From positions 558,001-622,000 of the forward strand of contig NZ_JACWMS010000003.1 of the NCBI RefSeq assembly GCF_014673215.1: a stretch of DNA of 64,000 bases, given 5' to 3'. This stretch comes from Gordonia hankookensis. GTDB lineage: Bacteria > Actinomycetota > Actinomycetes > Mycobacteriales > Mycobacteriaceae. Shown here piece by piece: positions 19,230 to 27,205 of the stretch. The translations under genes and the position numbers were made by a program. The notes under the pieces were generated by a model. It was given only the letters and a program-made list of their open reading frames with translations. It ran no database searches and was not told the DNA's origin. How positions within the stretch are numbered: position 1 is the stretch's first letter; each line of letters starts with the position of its first letter.

Positions 19230-19706
19230 ATGTCCGACTACACCGTGACGCGGACCGCCACGATCGCTGCCGAACCGGAGAAGATCTACCCGCTCATCGT
19301 CGACTTCCACGAGTGGAAGCGGTGGTCCCCGTGGGAAGGCCTCGACCCCGACCTCACTCGCGAGCATGCGGGGGCCGACAGCGGTGTGGGTGCGAGATAC
19401 TCCTGGGCGGGAAACCGCAAGGCCGGCAAGGGCACCATGGAGATCACCGACGTCACCGAGCCCACCCGTGTCGCTGTCGCCGTCGCTTTCGAGAAGCCGA
19501 TGAAGTCGACCAGCAACAGTGTCTTCACCCTGGCGCCCCGCGGCGCGCAGACCGAGATCACCTGGACGATGACCGGACCGCACTCATTGTTCTCGCGGAT
19601 CGCCGGCCCCTTGGGACTGTTCGACAAGCTGATCGGGAAGGACTTCGAAAAGGGTTTGGCCGCATTGAAATCCGAATCGGAGATCGGACCAGCTCAGCGC
19701 GAGTAG
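19230..19706 (+). CDS. SRPBCC-family protein (polyketide cyclase/START-like fold)
   Basis: 158-residue protein beginning MSDYTVTRTATIAAEPEKIY, the usual first strand and helix of SRPBCC proteins, followed by VDFHEWKRWSPWEGLDP, a motif common in actinobacterial members. The start at 19230 has CAGGAG eight bases upstream. The family binds hydrophobic ligands; no catalytic residues can be named. It is divergent from the AccD3-like gene and its last 13 bases overlap the end of the convergent RDD gene. Confidence 0.85.
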   Translation: MSDYTVTRTATIAAEPEKIYPLIVDFHEWKRWSPWEGLDPDLTREHAGADSGVGARYSWAGNRKAGKGTMEITDVTEPTRVAVAVAFEKPMKSTSNSVFTLAPRGAQTEITWTMTGPHSLFSRIAGPLGLFDKLIGKDFEKGLAALKSESEIGPAQRE

Positions 19707-20158
19707 ACCACTCGCGTCCGCAGCACGACATCGGCGACCGAACGGCGCCGCCGGTCCACCGCCACCCACGCCAGCCCGATGGCGAAGAACACGCAGATCA
19801 GCGCGCGCAGCAGTGCACCCACCGGACGCATGCGGTCACCCTTGTGGTTCACCACACGCAGACCCATCACGACCGATCCGAGCGTGCGTCCCGAGACCGC
19901 CCAGCACAACGCGAGATAGGCGATCGACACCCCGATGAAACCCGTTGCCGTGAACACCGCATTGGGCTGCGGGAAGGAGAAGTCGCGGATGCTGAACAGG
20001 AGTCGCACCATGGCGAAGCCGAGGTAGGCACCACTCAGGATCGCGAGCACCACCAGAAGGTCCAGAAATGCCGCGACACCGCGGCTGACGATTCCGGCGT
20101 TCTTGCTGCTGTCGTGGATGGCCGGGGGATGCGCCCGGGGATGCAAGGTGTCACTCAT
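19694..20158 (-). CDS. RDD-family membrane protein
   Basis: 154-residue protein with three to four hydrophobic segments (about residues 27-55, 65-90 and 115-135). SRGVAAFLDLLVVLAIL carries the Arg and Asp of the RDD signature, and SGRTLGSVVMGLRVV is the characteristic second motif of the family. ATG at 20158 overlaps the upstream gene's stop by eight bases. RDD proteins are small transport-associated or regulatory membrane proteins of uncertain function. Confidence 0.85.
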   Translation of the reverse strand: MSDTLHPRAHPPAIHDSSKNAGIVSRGVAAFLDLLVVLAILSGAYLGFAMVRLLFSIRDFSFPQPNAVFTATGFIGVSIAYLALCWAVSGRTLGSVVMGLRVVNHKGDRMRPVGALLRALICVFFAIGLAWVAVDRRRRSVADVVLRTRVVYSR

Positions 20159-20837
20159 CGGGTGGGACCTCCGGCGCGCGCCGCAGAATCCGGCCGACGA
20201 TCCCGGCCACGGCGTCGTCGGCGCGCTCACTTGTGCTTCGCACGTCCGTCATCACGTCGGAGGTCACGGAGGTACTCGCGTCACGGATGATGTCGGGCAG
20301 GTCAACGCCCTCGATGATCTCGTTGGCCAGGCCGATGAGGTCGACCCGGTTCAGGATCGCGTCGACGTCGATTCGCGCTGCGATCGCGTCGATGTCGATG
20401 CCACCGGCCACTGCATCCAGATCGACATTCGCCACCGCCGCGTCGAGGTTCACCCGGTCACGGATCACCGCGTCGAGATCGACGCGGTCGAGAATCGCCT
20501 CGATGTCGAGGCCGGCGGCGACCTCGTTCAGATCGACGTTCTCACGCACCAGCGTGGTCAGGTCGAGTTCGGCCACGATGCTCGAGACGATCACCGCGAC
20601 AAGGGTTCGCACACGGCCGATGACATCCGGGAGCGCCTCGAGTACCTGCTCACCGCCTGCCGCCAGCCGGTCGACTCCCCGCCTTCCGAGTGCTCCGATC
20701 ACCGGCAGGCGTAGGCCCAGACGGATTCCCGATGCCACGACGGCGGCCGACGCGACCGTCGCCCGACCCGCAAGCGCCGCCGCACCGATCGCCGCCGCGA
20801 CGAGTACCTCCCGCGGTACCTCATTGTCCTGGCCCAC
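20151..20837 (-). CDS. Hypothetical protein with repeated VDLDAI-type nonapeptides
   Basis: About 228 residues, family not recognised. The N-terminal part is hydrophobic and Ala-rich (VLVAAAIGAAALAGRAT), possibly one membrane segment. The centre holds at least eight consecutive 9-10 residue units on the pattern (V/I)D(L/I/V)(D/N)A(I/V)xxR, for example VDLDAVIRDR, VNLDAAVAN, VDLDAVAGG, IDIDAIAAR and IDVDAILNR. A regular period like this suggests a solenoid or amphipathic repeat surface. The start is uncertain: GTG 20837 is proposed because the longer frame would begin inside a hairpin. It is translationally coupled to the RDD gene, so the two probably act together. Confidence 0.6.
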   Translation of the reverse strand: MGQDNEVPREVLVAAAIGAAALAGRATVASAAVVASGIRLGLRLPVIGALGRRGVDRLAAGGEQVLEALPDVIGRVRTLVAVIVSSIVAELDLTTLVRENVDLNEVAAGLDIEAILDRVDLDAVIRDRVNLDAAVANVDLDAVAGGIDIDAIAARIDVDAILNRVDLIGLANEIIEGVDLPDIIRDASTSVTSDVMTDVRSTSERADDAVAGIVGRILRRAPEVPPDE

Positions 20838-20862
20838 AAACGAATCGTAGCCCCCGAACGAA

Positions 20863-20903
20863 CTGCAGCCGTTGTTCCCGACAAAAGGGAACAACGGCTG
20901 CAG
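20863..20903 (-). terminator. Perfect 17-bp hairpin downstream of sucD
   Basis: CTGCAGCCGTTGTTCCC at 20863-20879 pairs perfectly with GGGAACAACGGCTGCAG at 20887-20903 around a 7-base loop, 18 bases beyond the sucD stop. On the sucD strand the loop reads TTTTGTC and no T-run follows the stem. It most likely ends the sucCD transcript; it also sits just before the repeat-protein gene. Confidence 0.7.
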
Positions 20904-20920
20904 ATACGTCGTGCTGGTTC

Positions 20921-21811
20921 TCAGAGGCTCTGGTAGAGCTCCCGGGCCAGCTTGGCGGTCTCGCTCGGCGTCTTGCCGACCTTCACGCCTGCGGCCTCGA
21001 GCGCCTCCTTCTTGGCCTGCGCGGTACCCGAACTGCCGGACACGATGGCACCGGCATGGCCCATCGTCTTGCCTTCCGGCGCAGTGAATCCCGCGACGTA
21101 ACCGACAACCGGCTTGGAGACGTTCGCCTTGATGTAATCGGCCGCGCGCTCCTCGGCATCGCCACCGATCTCACCGATCATCACGATGACCTTGGTGTCG
21201 GGGTCCTTCTCGAAGGCCTCGATGGCGTCGATGTGCGTGGTGCCGATGACGGGGTCGCCACCGATACCGATCGCGGTGGAGAAGCCGATGTCACGCAGCT
21301 CGTACATCATCTGGTAGGTCAGGGTGCCCGACTTCGACACGAGGCCGATCGGTCCGGTGCCCGCGATGTTGGCAGGCGTGATGCCGACCAGCGACTCGCC
21401 CGGGGTGATGATGCCGGGACAGTTCGGCCCGATGATGCGGGTCTTGTTGCCCTTGGACACGTTGTAGGCCCACGCATAGGCGCTGTCCTGCACCGGAATT
21501 CCCTCGGTGATGACCACCAGCAGCGGGATCTCCGCGTCGATGGCCTCGATGATGGCGTCCTTGGCGAACTTCGGCGGCACGAACGCGATCGAGACGTCGG
21601 CGCCGGTCTCCTTCATCGCCTCGGCCACCGTGCCGAACACGGGCAGCTCGACGCCGCCGTCGTGGCTCACCGTGGTGCCGGCCTTGCGCGCGTTGACGCC
21701 GCCGACGATGTTGGTGCCGGCCTTGAGCATCAGGGCGGTGTGCTTGGTGCCTTCACCGCCGGTGATGCCCTGGACGATGACCTTGTTCGCTTTGTTCAGA
21801 AAGATCGACAT
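20921..21811 (-). CDS. sucD: Succinate--CoA ligase (ADP-forming) alpha subunit
   Basis: 296-residue alpha subunit of succinyl-CoA synthetase, the TCA enzyme that forms ATP from succinyl-CoA. N-terminal CoA-binding [20 protein letters not shown], the [14 protein letters not shown] loop, and the phosphorylated His within [19 protein letters not shown] at about residue 250 are all intact. It follows sucC by 11 bases in one operon; a strong hairpin follows. Orthologous to Rv0952 by neighbourhood. Confidence 0.97.
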   Translation of the reverse strand: MSIFLNKANKVIVQGITGGEGTKHTALMLKAGTNIVGGVNARKAGTTVSHDGGVELPVFGTVAEAMKETGADVSIAFVPPKFAKDAIIEAIDAEIPLLVVITEGIPVQDSAYAWAYNVSKGNKTRIIGPNCPGIITPGESLVGITPANIAGTGPIGLVSKSGTLTYQMMYELRDIGFSTAIGIGGDPVIGTTHIDAIEAFEKDPDTKVIVMIGEIGGDAEERAADYIKANVSKPVVGYVAGFTAPEGKTMGHAGAIVSGSSGTAQAKKEALEAAGVKVGKTPSETAKLARELYQSL

Positions 21812-21822
21812 GGCTCAATTCC

Positions 21823-22986
21823 TCACTTGCTCGCCAGTTCGGCGGCCTTGTCGGCGCCGGAGTCCATCGTTTCGGCGAGCGTCACCAGCGGGTGATTCGC
21901 ATCAGCCAGGATCTTGCGGCCTTCTTCGACCTTGTTGCCGTCCAGGCGAACGACGAGTGGCTTGTTCGCGTCGGAGCCCAGCTTGTCCAGCGCACCGACG
22001 ATGCCGTTGGCCACCGCGTCGCAGGCGGTGATGCCACCGAACACGTTGACGAAAACGCTCTTGACCTGCTCGTCACCCAGGATCACATCGAGGCCGGCGG
22101 CCATCACCTCGGCCGATGCGCCGCCACCGATGTCGAGGAAGTTGGCGGGCTTGACACCCTTGTGCGCCTCACCGGCGTACGCGACGACGTCCAGGGTCGA
22201 CATGACCAGACCCGCGCCGTTGCCGATGATCCCGACCTGACCGTCGAGCTTGACGTAGTTGAGGTCGTTCTCCTTGGCCTTGAGTTCCAGAGGATCGGTG
22301 GCGTCCTTGTCCTCGAACGCCTCGTGCCCGGGCTGACGGAAGTCGGCGTTGGCGTCGAGGGTGACCTTGCCGTCGAGCGCGAGGATCTGGTCGTCGGGGG
22401 TGCGAACCAGCGGATTGACCTCCACCAGGAGAGCATCTTCGTTGATGAAGACCTCCCACAGCTTCTGGATGGTCACGGCCGCGGCGTCGAGCACCTCGGC
22501 GGGCAGCTTGCCTGCCTCGGCGATGCTGCGAGCGAATGCGAGGTCGACGCCCTTGACGGCGTCGACGGGGATCTTGGCGAGAGCGTCAGGATTCTCCTCG
22601 GCGGTGACCTCGATCTCGACGCCACCCTCCACGGAGCACATGGCCAGGTAGGTGCGGTTGGTGCGGTCGAGCAGGAAGGAGATGTAGTACTCCTCGGCGA
22701 TGTCGCTCGCCTCTGCGACCAGCAGTTTCTTGACGACATGTCCCTTGATGTCGAGGCCGAGGATCGACTCGGCGTTCGCCACCGCGGCGTCGACGTCGGC
22801 GGAGTACTTCACACCGCCCGCCTTGCCGCGGCCCCCGACCTTCACCTGGGCCTTGACCATCACCGGTTTGCCGATTTCCTCAGCAATCTCCCGTGCCCCG
22901 GCAACCGTGTCGGTAACGCGGCCGGCCGAGGTGGGCACCTCGTGCTTGGCGAAAAGTTCCTTCGCCTGGTATTCGAAGAGATCCAT
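21823..22986 (-). CDS. sucC: Succinate--CoA ligase (ADP-forming) beta subunit
   Basis: 387-residue ATP-grasp subunit. It starts [20 protein letters not shown], the invariant opening of SucC, and has [19 protein letters not shown] for nucleotide binding, [19 protein letters not shown], and [20 protein letters not shown] for CoA and succinate handling. It is the first gene of the sucCD operon, divergent from the M23 peptidase gene across a 426-base region. Confidence 0.97.
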   Translation of the reverse strand: MDLFEYQAKELFAKHEVPTSAGRVTDTVAGAREIAEEIGKPVMVKAQVKVGGRGKAGGVKYSADVDAAVANAESILGLDIKGHVVKKLLVAEASDIAEEYYISFLLDRTNRTYLAMCSVEGGVEIEVTAEENPDALAKIPVDAVKGVDLAFARSIAEAGKLPAEVLDAAAVTIQKLWEVFINEDALLVEVNPLVRTPDDQILALDGKVTLDANADFRQPGHEAFEDKDATDPLELKAKENDLNYVKLDGQVGIIGNGAGLVMSTLDVVAYAGEAHKGVKPANFLDIGGGASAEVMAAGLDVILGDEQVKSVFVNVFGGITACDAVANGIVGALDKLGSDANKPLVVRLDGNKVEEGRKILADANHPLVTLAETMDSGADKAAELASK

Positions 22987-23412
22987 TCAGCTCACCATCT
23001 CGTAGGTTTGTCCGCAGAAGGATGTAACACCGCAGGGGTGTATTGCGGGCCATATCGGACTTTAAACCTGCCGCGTATGGCCCCTGTCGGCGCACCCGCC
23101 GCATGTGCGACAGATCACTCGCTCGGTCGACCCTTGCCCACCTCACCACCCTGCCGATCGCGGCCCGATCGGGACGTGATCTCATGAACCGGTTGGCGAG
23201 GGGGCGAGACCGAACACGGGTGCACCCATGTGGATTCCGAATTCACAGTGGTCGACATCACGGCGAGTGCACAGTGATGCGGCTCACATATCCACAGGTT
23301 TTGGGCTCGCACCGTTGGACTTGGCGCAATCAATTCGTTACCGTCGGCTGTCAGTTGGTCACAAAAGGATTACGGTCGCCAATCCGATAGTCCTCGTTAG
23401 CAAAGAGATGAG
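22987..23412. promoter_or_regulatory. Divergent promoter region between sucC and the M23 peptidase gene
   Basis: 426 bases with no convincing gene. Near sucC there is an inverted repeat GGGCCATA (23047-23054) with TATGGCCC (23076-23083) enclosing a TTTAAA segment, a possible operator or promoter. Nearer the peptidase gene are two similar sequences, TTACCGTCGGC at 23338 and TTACGGTCGCC at 23370, with GTCACAAAAGG between them. The spacing and GTTACC/GTCACA words recall MtrA-type sites before cell-wall hydrolase genes in this order; that link is inferred. Confidence 0.4.
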
Positions 23413-24510
23413 GTGGACGACTTGACGGGACGCGGTAATCCGGACCGACCGGTCACGACCACCGGGCAGTCCTCAGCCCGCTTCACCGAAGACCGTTCCG
23501 CCACGGACGTCACCACGATCATCCCGATCGACGACTTCACCGACGGCGACACGACGTGGGACTCGGGTACGTGGGACCGCTCCTACCATCCGACCCGCTC
23601 CGAGATCACCCAGGACATCCTGATCCCGGAGAGCGAGTTCGACGCCTATCAGCACGACGAGCCGTTCGACGTCGACGGCGCCCGCCCGGACAGCTTCTCG
23701 CTCGAGAGCGTTGCCGGCAGCGACGAGCGCCCGCTGTACATCTCCGATGACAAGCCCTTCCGCACACGCACCACCCAGGGCGGCTTCGTCCGCCGCGGTG
23801 GCAAGCACCGCATCAGCGCTCCCCCGGCCGCCCTCAAGGGCGGCCGCGCTGCGCTCATCGCCATGGCGGCCGGCGCCGCCGTCGCCGCGGTCGCACAGGT
23901 CGGTTCCACCGACAGCACGCCCACCACACCGACGAATGCCGCCAACGTCGACACGACCGGCGAGGCACCAGACCTCGGGCCCGGCGTCGCGACCGCCACC
24001 CCGGCGAAGGACATGAACACCTTCACCGACCAATTGGCCGTGGGCAAGCAGCGCGCCGCCGCCGAAGAGCAGCGCGAGAACCTTCTCCGTCGTCCGCTGT
24101 TCGAGTCGCCCATCCCGCTCGGCAACTACGACTTCACATCCACGTACGCGAACCGCTGGGGTAGCTTCCACGGCGGGATCGACCTCGCCGCACCCCTCGG
24201 CACCCCGATCCACGCCGCCACCGACGGTGTCGTCGTCGAGGCCGGTCCCGCATCGGGCTACGGCAACTGGGTCCAGGTCCAGGCCGCCGACGGGACGATC
24301 ACCATGTACGGCCACATGGCATCGTCGGGTGTACTGGTCCAGAAGGGCCAGCACGTCACCGCGGGCGATGTCATCGCACTCGTCGGCAGCGAGGGTTTCT
24401 CGACCGGCCCGCACTGCCACTTCGAGGTCTGGAAGAACGGGAACACCAAGATCGATCCCGCACCCTGGCTCGCCGAGCACGGCGTGAAGCTCGCCAACTT
24501 CAGCGGCTGA
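23413..24510 (+). CDS. M23-family (LytM) metallopeptidase
   Basis: 365-residue cell-wall hydrolase. The C-terminal third holds the LytM/M23 domain: HGGIDLAAPLGTPIHAATDG supplies the first zinc His and Asp, YGHMASSGVLVQKGQHVTAG the substrate-loop segment, and TGPHCHFEVWKNG the HxH motif. Upstream lie a charged disordered region (residues 1-140) and one hydrophobic segment (about 148-165), so the catalytic domain is probably anchored and exported. GTG at 23413 is the only reasonable start. It corresponds to Rv0950c by position next to sucC and uvrD1. Confidence 0.88.
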   Translation: MDDLTGRGNPDRPVTTTGQSSARFTEDRSATDVTTIIPIDDFTDGDTTWDSGTWDRSYHPTRSEITQDILIPESEFDAYQHDEPFDVDGARPDSFSLESVAGSDERPLYISDDKPFRTRTTQGGFVRRGGKHRISAPPAALKGGRAALIAMAAGAAVAAVAQVGSTDSTPTTPTNAANVDTTGEAPDLGPGVATATPAKDMNTFTDQLAVGKQRAAAEEQRENLLRRPLFESPIPLGNYDFTSTYANRWGSFHGGIDLAAPLGTPIHAATDGVVVEAGPASGYGNWVQVQAADGTITMYGHMASSGVLVQKGQHVTAGDVIALVGSEGFSTGPHCHFEVWKNGNTKIDPAPWLAEHGVKLANFSG

Positions 24511-24577
24511 TCCACCCTGACGACCTGGTCGGTCGTTCTCCGCGAGAAGTCGACGGACCGGCCGTCGGGTGCCGGGC

Positions 24578-27091
24578 CTAGAGCTTGTCGCCCGGAAGCC
24601 CTCCTGCGGTCAGCAGCGTGACCCGTCCGACCTTCCCGCCGAAGTCGAAGGTGATGCGTTCCGTCGCACCACTGCCCTCTTTGGCCACCGCCTTGCCCAT
24701 GCCGTACTTCGGGTGACTGATGCGGTCCCCGACGTCGTAGTGCACCTGCTTGTTCCGACCCCGCGTCGGGTCCGATGAGTACGACGACCTTCCGCGATCG
24801 CCACCGAAGCCGCCGCCCCCGAAGCCCGAGTCACCACGACCGAACACTCCGCCGCTCGAGGACAGGTGCCTGCTCGCCGCGCGGCGCGGTTCGGTCCGTC
24901 GCCAATCCAGCAGATGCTGCGGGATCTCCTGCAGGAAGCGGGATTCCGGATTCGACACCGGCTGACCCCAGGACGACCGCATCACCGATCGGGTGAGGTA
25001 GAGACGCTCCTTGGCACGCGTGATCCCGACATAGGCGAGCCGTCGTTCCTCGCTGAGCTCGGCGGGGTCCCCCAGCGCGCGCAGATGCGGGAAGTGGCCG
25101 TCTTCCCAACCCGTCACGAACACGACCGGGAACTCGAGGCCCTTGGCGGTGTGGAGCGTCATCATGGTGACCACTCCCTCACCCTCGTCGGGCACCTGGT
25201 CGGCGTCGGCGACGAGTGAGACCTTCTCCAAGAAGGCCGCGAGCGATCCGGGCTCCGGTTCGCCGTCGTTGTCCGGAGGTCCGTCGATCCCATCGTCGTC
25301 GATATCGGTCGTGTCGTCGGCAGACAGCCCGGCGGCATCGGCACTGAATTCCCTTGCCACTGCCACTAATTCGTTGATGTTGTCGAGGCGGGCGCCATCC
25401 TGTGGGTCGCGGGAGGCCTCGAGCTCGGTCCGGTAGCCGGTCCGCTCGACGATGGCGTCGACGAGCTCACCGATGTCGGCGCCTTCCTCCGTGGCGTCGA
25501 CGACGGCGACATCCTCGCTCGCCTCACCCGCCGCGCCGAAGGTCGCGAGAAAGTCGTTGCGCAGACCTTCGATGAGATCCACGAATCCACCGATCTGCTT
25601 CACCGCACGGGTGTTCAGCAGTGGCACGTCTCCTGCCGCACCTTCGACGAGCGCCTCGTAGAAACCGATTCCCCGATTCTCCGCATGTACCGCCACGCAG
25701 GCCTCGGCCCGGTCTCCGATACCGCGGCGCGGGGTGTTGAGAATGCGTCGCAGACTGACCGAGTCGTCGGGGTTGGCGACCACCCGGAGGTAGGCGACGA
25801 TGTCGCGCACCTCTTTGCGCTCGTAGAACTTGGTCCCGCCGACCACTTTGTACGGGATACCGTGCCGTACGAAGACCTCCTCGAGCGATCGGGACCCCGT
25901 GTTGGTGCGATAGAACACGGCGATATCGGAGTACGAATGGCTTGACGAGCCGCCGATCGAATAGTCGGTGAGATCCTCGATCTCCTTTGCGATGAACAAC
26001 GATTCGTCGCGATCGGAGTCGGCGACGTAACCGACGATCAGCTCACCGTCCCCCGAATCGGTCCACAATCGCTTCTCGCGGCGGTTCGCGTTCTGCGCGA
26101 TCACGGCGTTCGCCGCCGACAGGATCGTCTGGGTGGAGCGATAGTTCTGCTCGAGCAGGATGCTCTCGGCGTTCGGGAAGTCGCGTTCGAATTCCTCGAT
26201 GTTGCGGATCGTCGCGCCGCGAAACGCGTAGATCGACTGATCGGCGTCGCCGACCACGCACAATTCCGACGGCGGCACCGGCGAGTCGGAGTCCTCGTCG
26301 CCGACCAACTCGCGGATGAAGACGTATTGAGCGTGGTTGGTGTCCTGGTACTCGTCGACCATCACGTGGCGGAACCGGCGCCGGTAGTGCTCCGCGACCT
26401 CCGGATGACGCTGGAGGAGCGCCACGGTCTCGCCGATCAGATCGTCGAAGTCGAAGGCATTCGCGGTCTGCAGGCGGCGTTGATACTCCGCATAGATCTG
26501 CGCCACCACCAGCACCGAGGGCTCGGCGTCGGACGCCGCGGCCAACGCCGCATCGGGATCGATGAGCTCGTTCTTGAGATTCGAGATGTTGACCGAGACG
26601 CCACGCGGACTGAACTTCTTCGGATCGAGCTGCATGTCACGGATGATCATGCCCAGCAACCGTTTCGAATCATCCGCGTCGTAGATCGAGAAGTTCGAGT
26701 TACGCGCGCCGAGCAGTGCCGACTGCGCGCGCAGGATCCGTACGCAGGTGGCGTGGAACGTCGACACCCACATGTACGCGGCGCGCGGGCCCACCAGATC
26801 TATCACGCGCTCGCGCATCTCGGCGGCGGCCTTGTTGGTGAAGGTGATCGCCAGGATCTGGCCGGGCGTCGTGTCGCGTTCGGCCAGCAGGTAGGCGATC
26901 CTGCGCGTCAGCACCGCCGTCTTGCCCGAACCTGCGCCGGCCACGATCAGCAACGGCCCACCGGCATGCAGGACCGCCGCCCGTTGCTGCGGGTTGAGAC
27001 CGTCGAGAAGACGGGCGGTGCGATCGTCGGACGCGGTTCCGGTGCCGGAGTCCTGGGAGGTCTGGGCCGTTTCGCGGGTGGAGCTTGTCAT
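24578..27091 (-). CDS. uvrD1: ATP-dependent DNA helicase UvrD1/PcrA
   Basis: 837-residue superfamily 1A 3'-5' helicase. Walker A is AGAGSGKTAVLTRRIAYLL near residue 50, followed by TFTNKAAAEMRERV (motif Ia), VDEYQDTNHAQY (motif II), GDADQSIYAFRGA (III), and TLHTAKGLEFPVVFVTGWED (V) with YVGITRAKERLYLTRS (VI). The C-terminus carries YDVGDRISHPKYGMGKAVA, the Tudor-like domain that binds RNA polymerase or Ku in mycobacterial UvrD1. It acts in excision repair. It lies 114 bases after the membrane-protein gene upstream. Confidence 0.95.
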   Translation of the reverse strand: MTSSTRETAQTSQDSGTGTASDDRTARLLDGLNPQQRAAVLHAGGPLLIVAGAGSGKTAVLTRRIAYLLAERDTTPGQILAITFTNKAAAEMRERVIDLVGPRAAYMWVSTFHATCVRILRAQSALLGARNSNFSIYDADDSKRLLGMIIRDMQLDPKKFSPRGVSVNISNLKNELIDPDAALAAASDAEPSVLVVAQIYAEYQRRLQTANAFDFDDLIGETVALLQRHPEVAEHYRRRFRHVMVDEYQDTNHAQYVFIRELVGDEDSDSPVPPSELCVVGDADQSIYAFRGATIRNIEEFERDFPNAESILLEQNYRSTQTILSAANAVIAQNANRREKRLWTDSGDGELIVGYVADSDRDESLFIAKEIEDLTDYSIGGSSSHSYSDIAVFYRTNTGSRSLEEVFVRHGIPYKVVGGTKFYERKEVRDIVAYLRVVANPDDSVSLRRILNTPRRGIGDRAEACVAVHAENRGIGFYEALVEGAAGDVPLLNTRAVKQIGGFVDLIEGLRNDFLATFGAAGEASEDVAVVDATEEGADIGELVDAIVERTGYRTELEASRDPQDGARLDNINELVAVAREFSADAAGLSADDTTDIDDDGIDGPPDNDGEPEPGSLAAFLEKVSLVADADQVPDEGEGVVTMMTLHTAKGLEFPVVFVTGWEDGHFPHLRALGDPAELSEERRLAYVGITRAKERLYLTRSVMRSSWGQPVSNPESRFLQEIPQHLLDWRRTEPRRAASRHLSSSGGVFGRGDSGFGGGGFGGDRGRSSYSSDPTRGRNKQVHYDVGDRISHPKYGMGKAVAKEGSGATERITFDFGGKVGRVTLLTAGGLPGDKL

Positions 27092-27205
27092 CGGGATTCA
27101 GGTTACTCCGGGGCTGCGACACGACCGGACCGGCTCGCCCGCTCCACGCGATCATGTGTCCCCTGGGGGTCGTCCCCGACCGCAGAACGGCGTCTGAGAG
27201 CAGGC

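Noticed and set aside
23230..23412. c-di-AMP (ydaO-type) riboswitch before the M23 peptidase gene
   Set aside because: Such switches often precede cell-wall hydrolases in actinobacteria, but the conserved core sequences and paired stems are not visible here.
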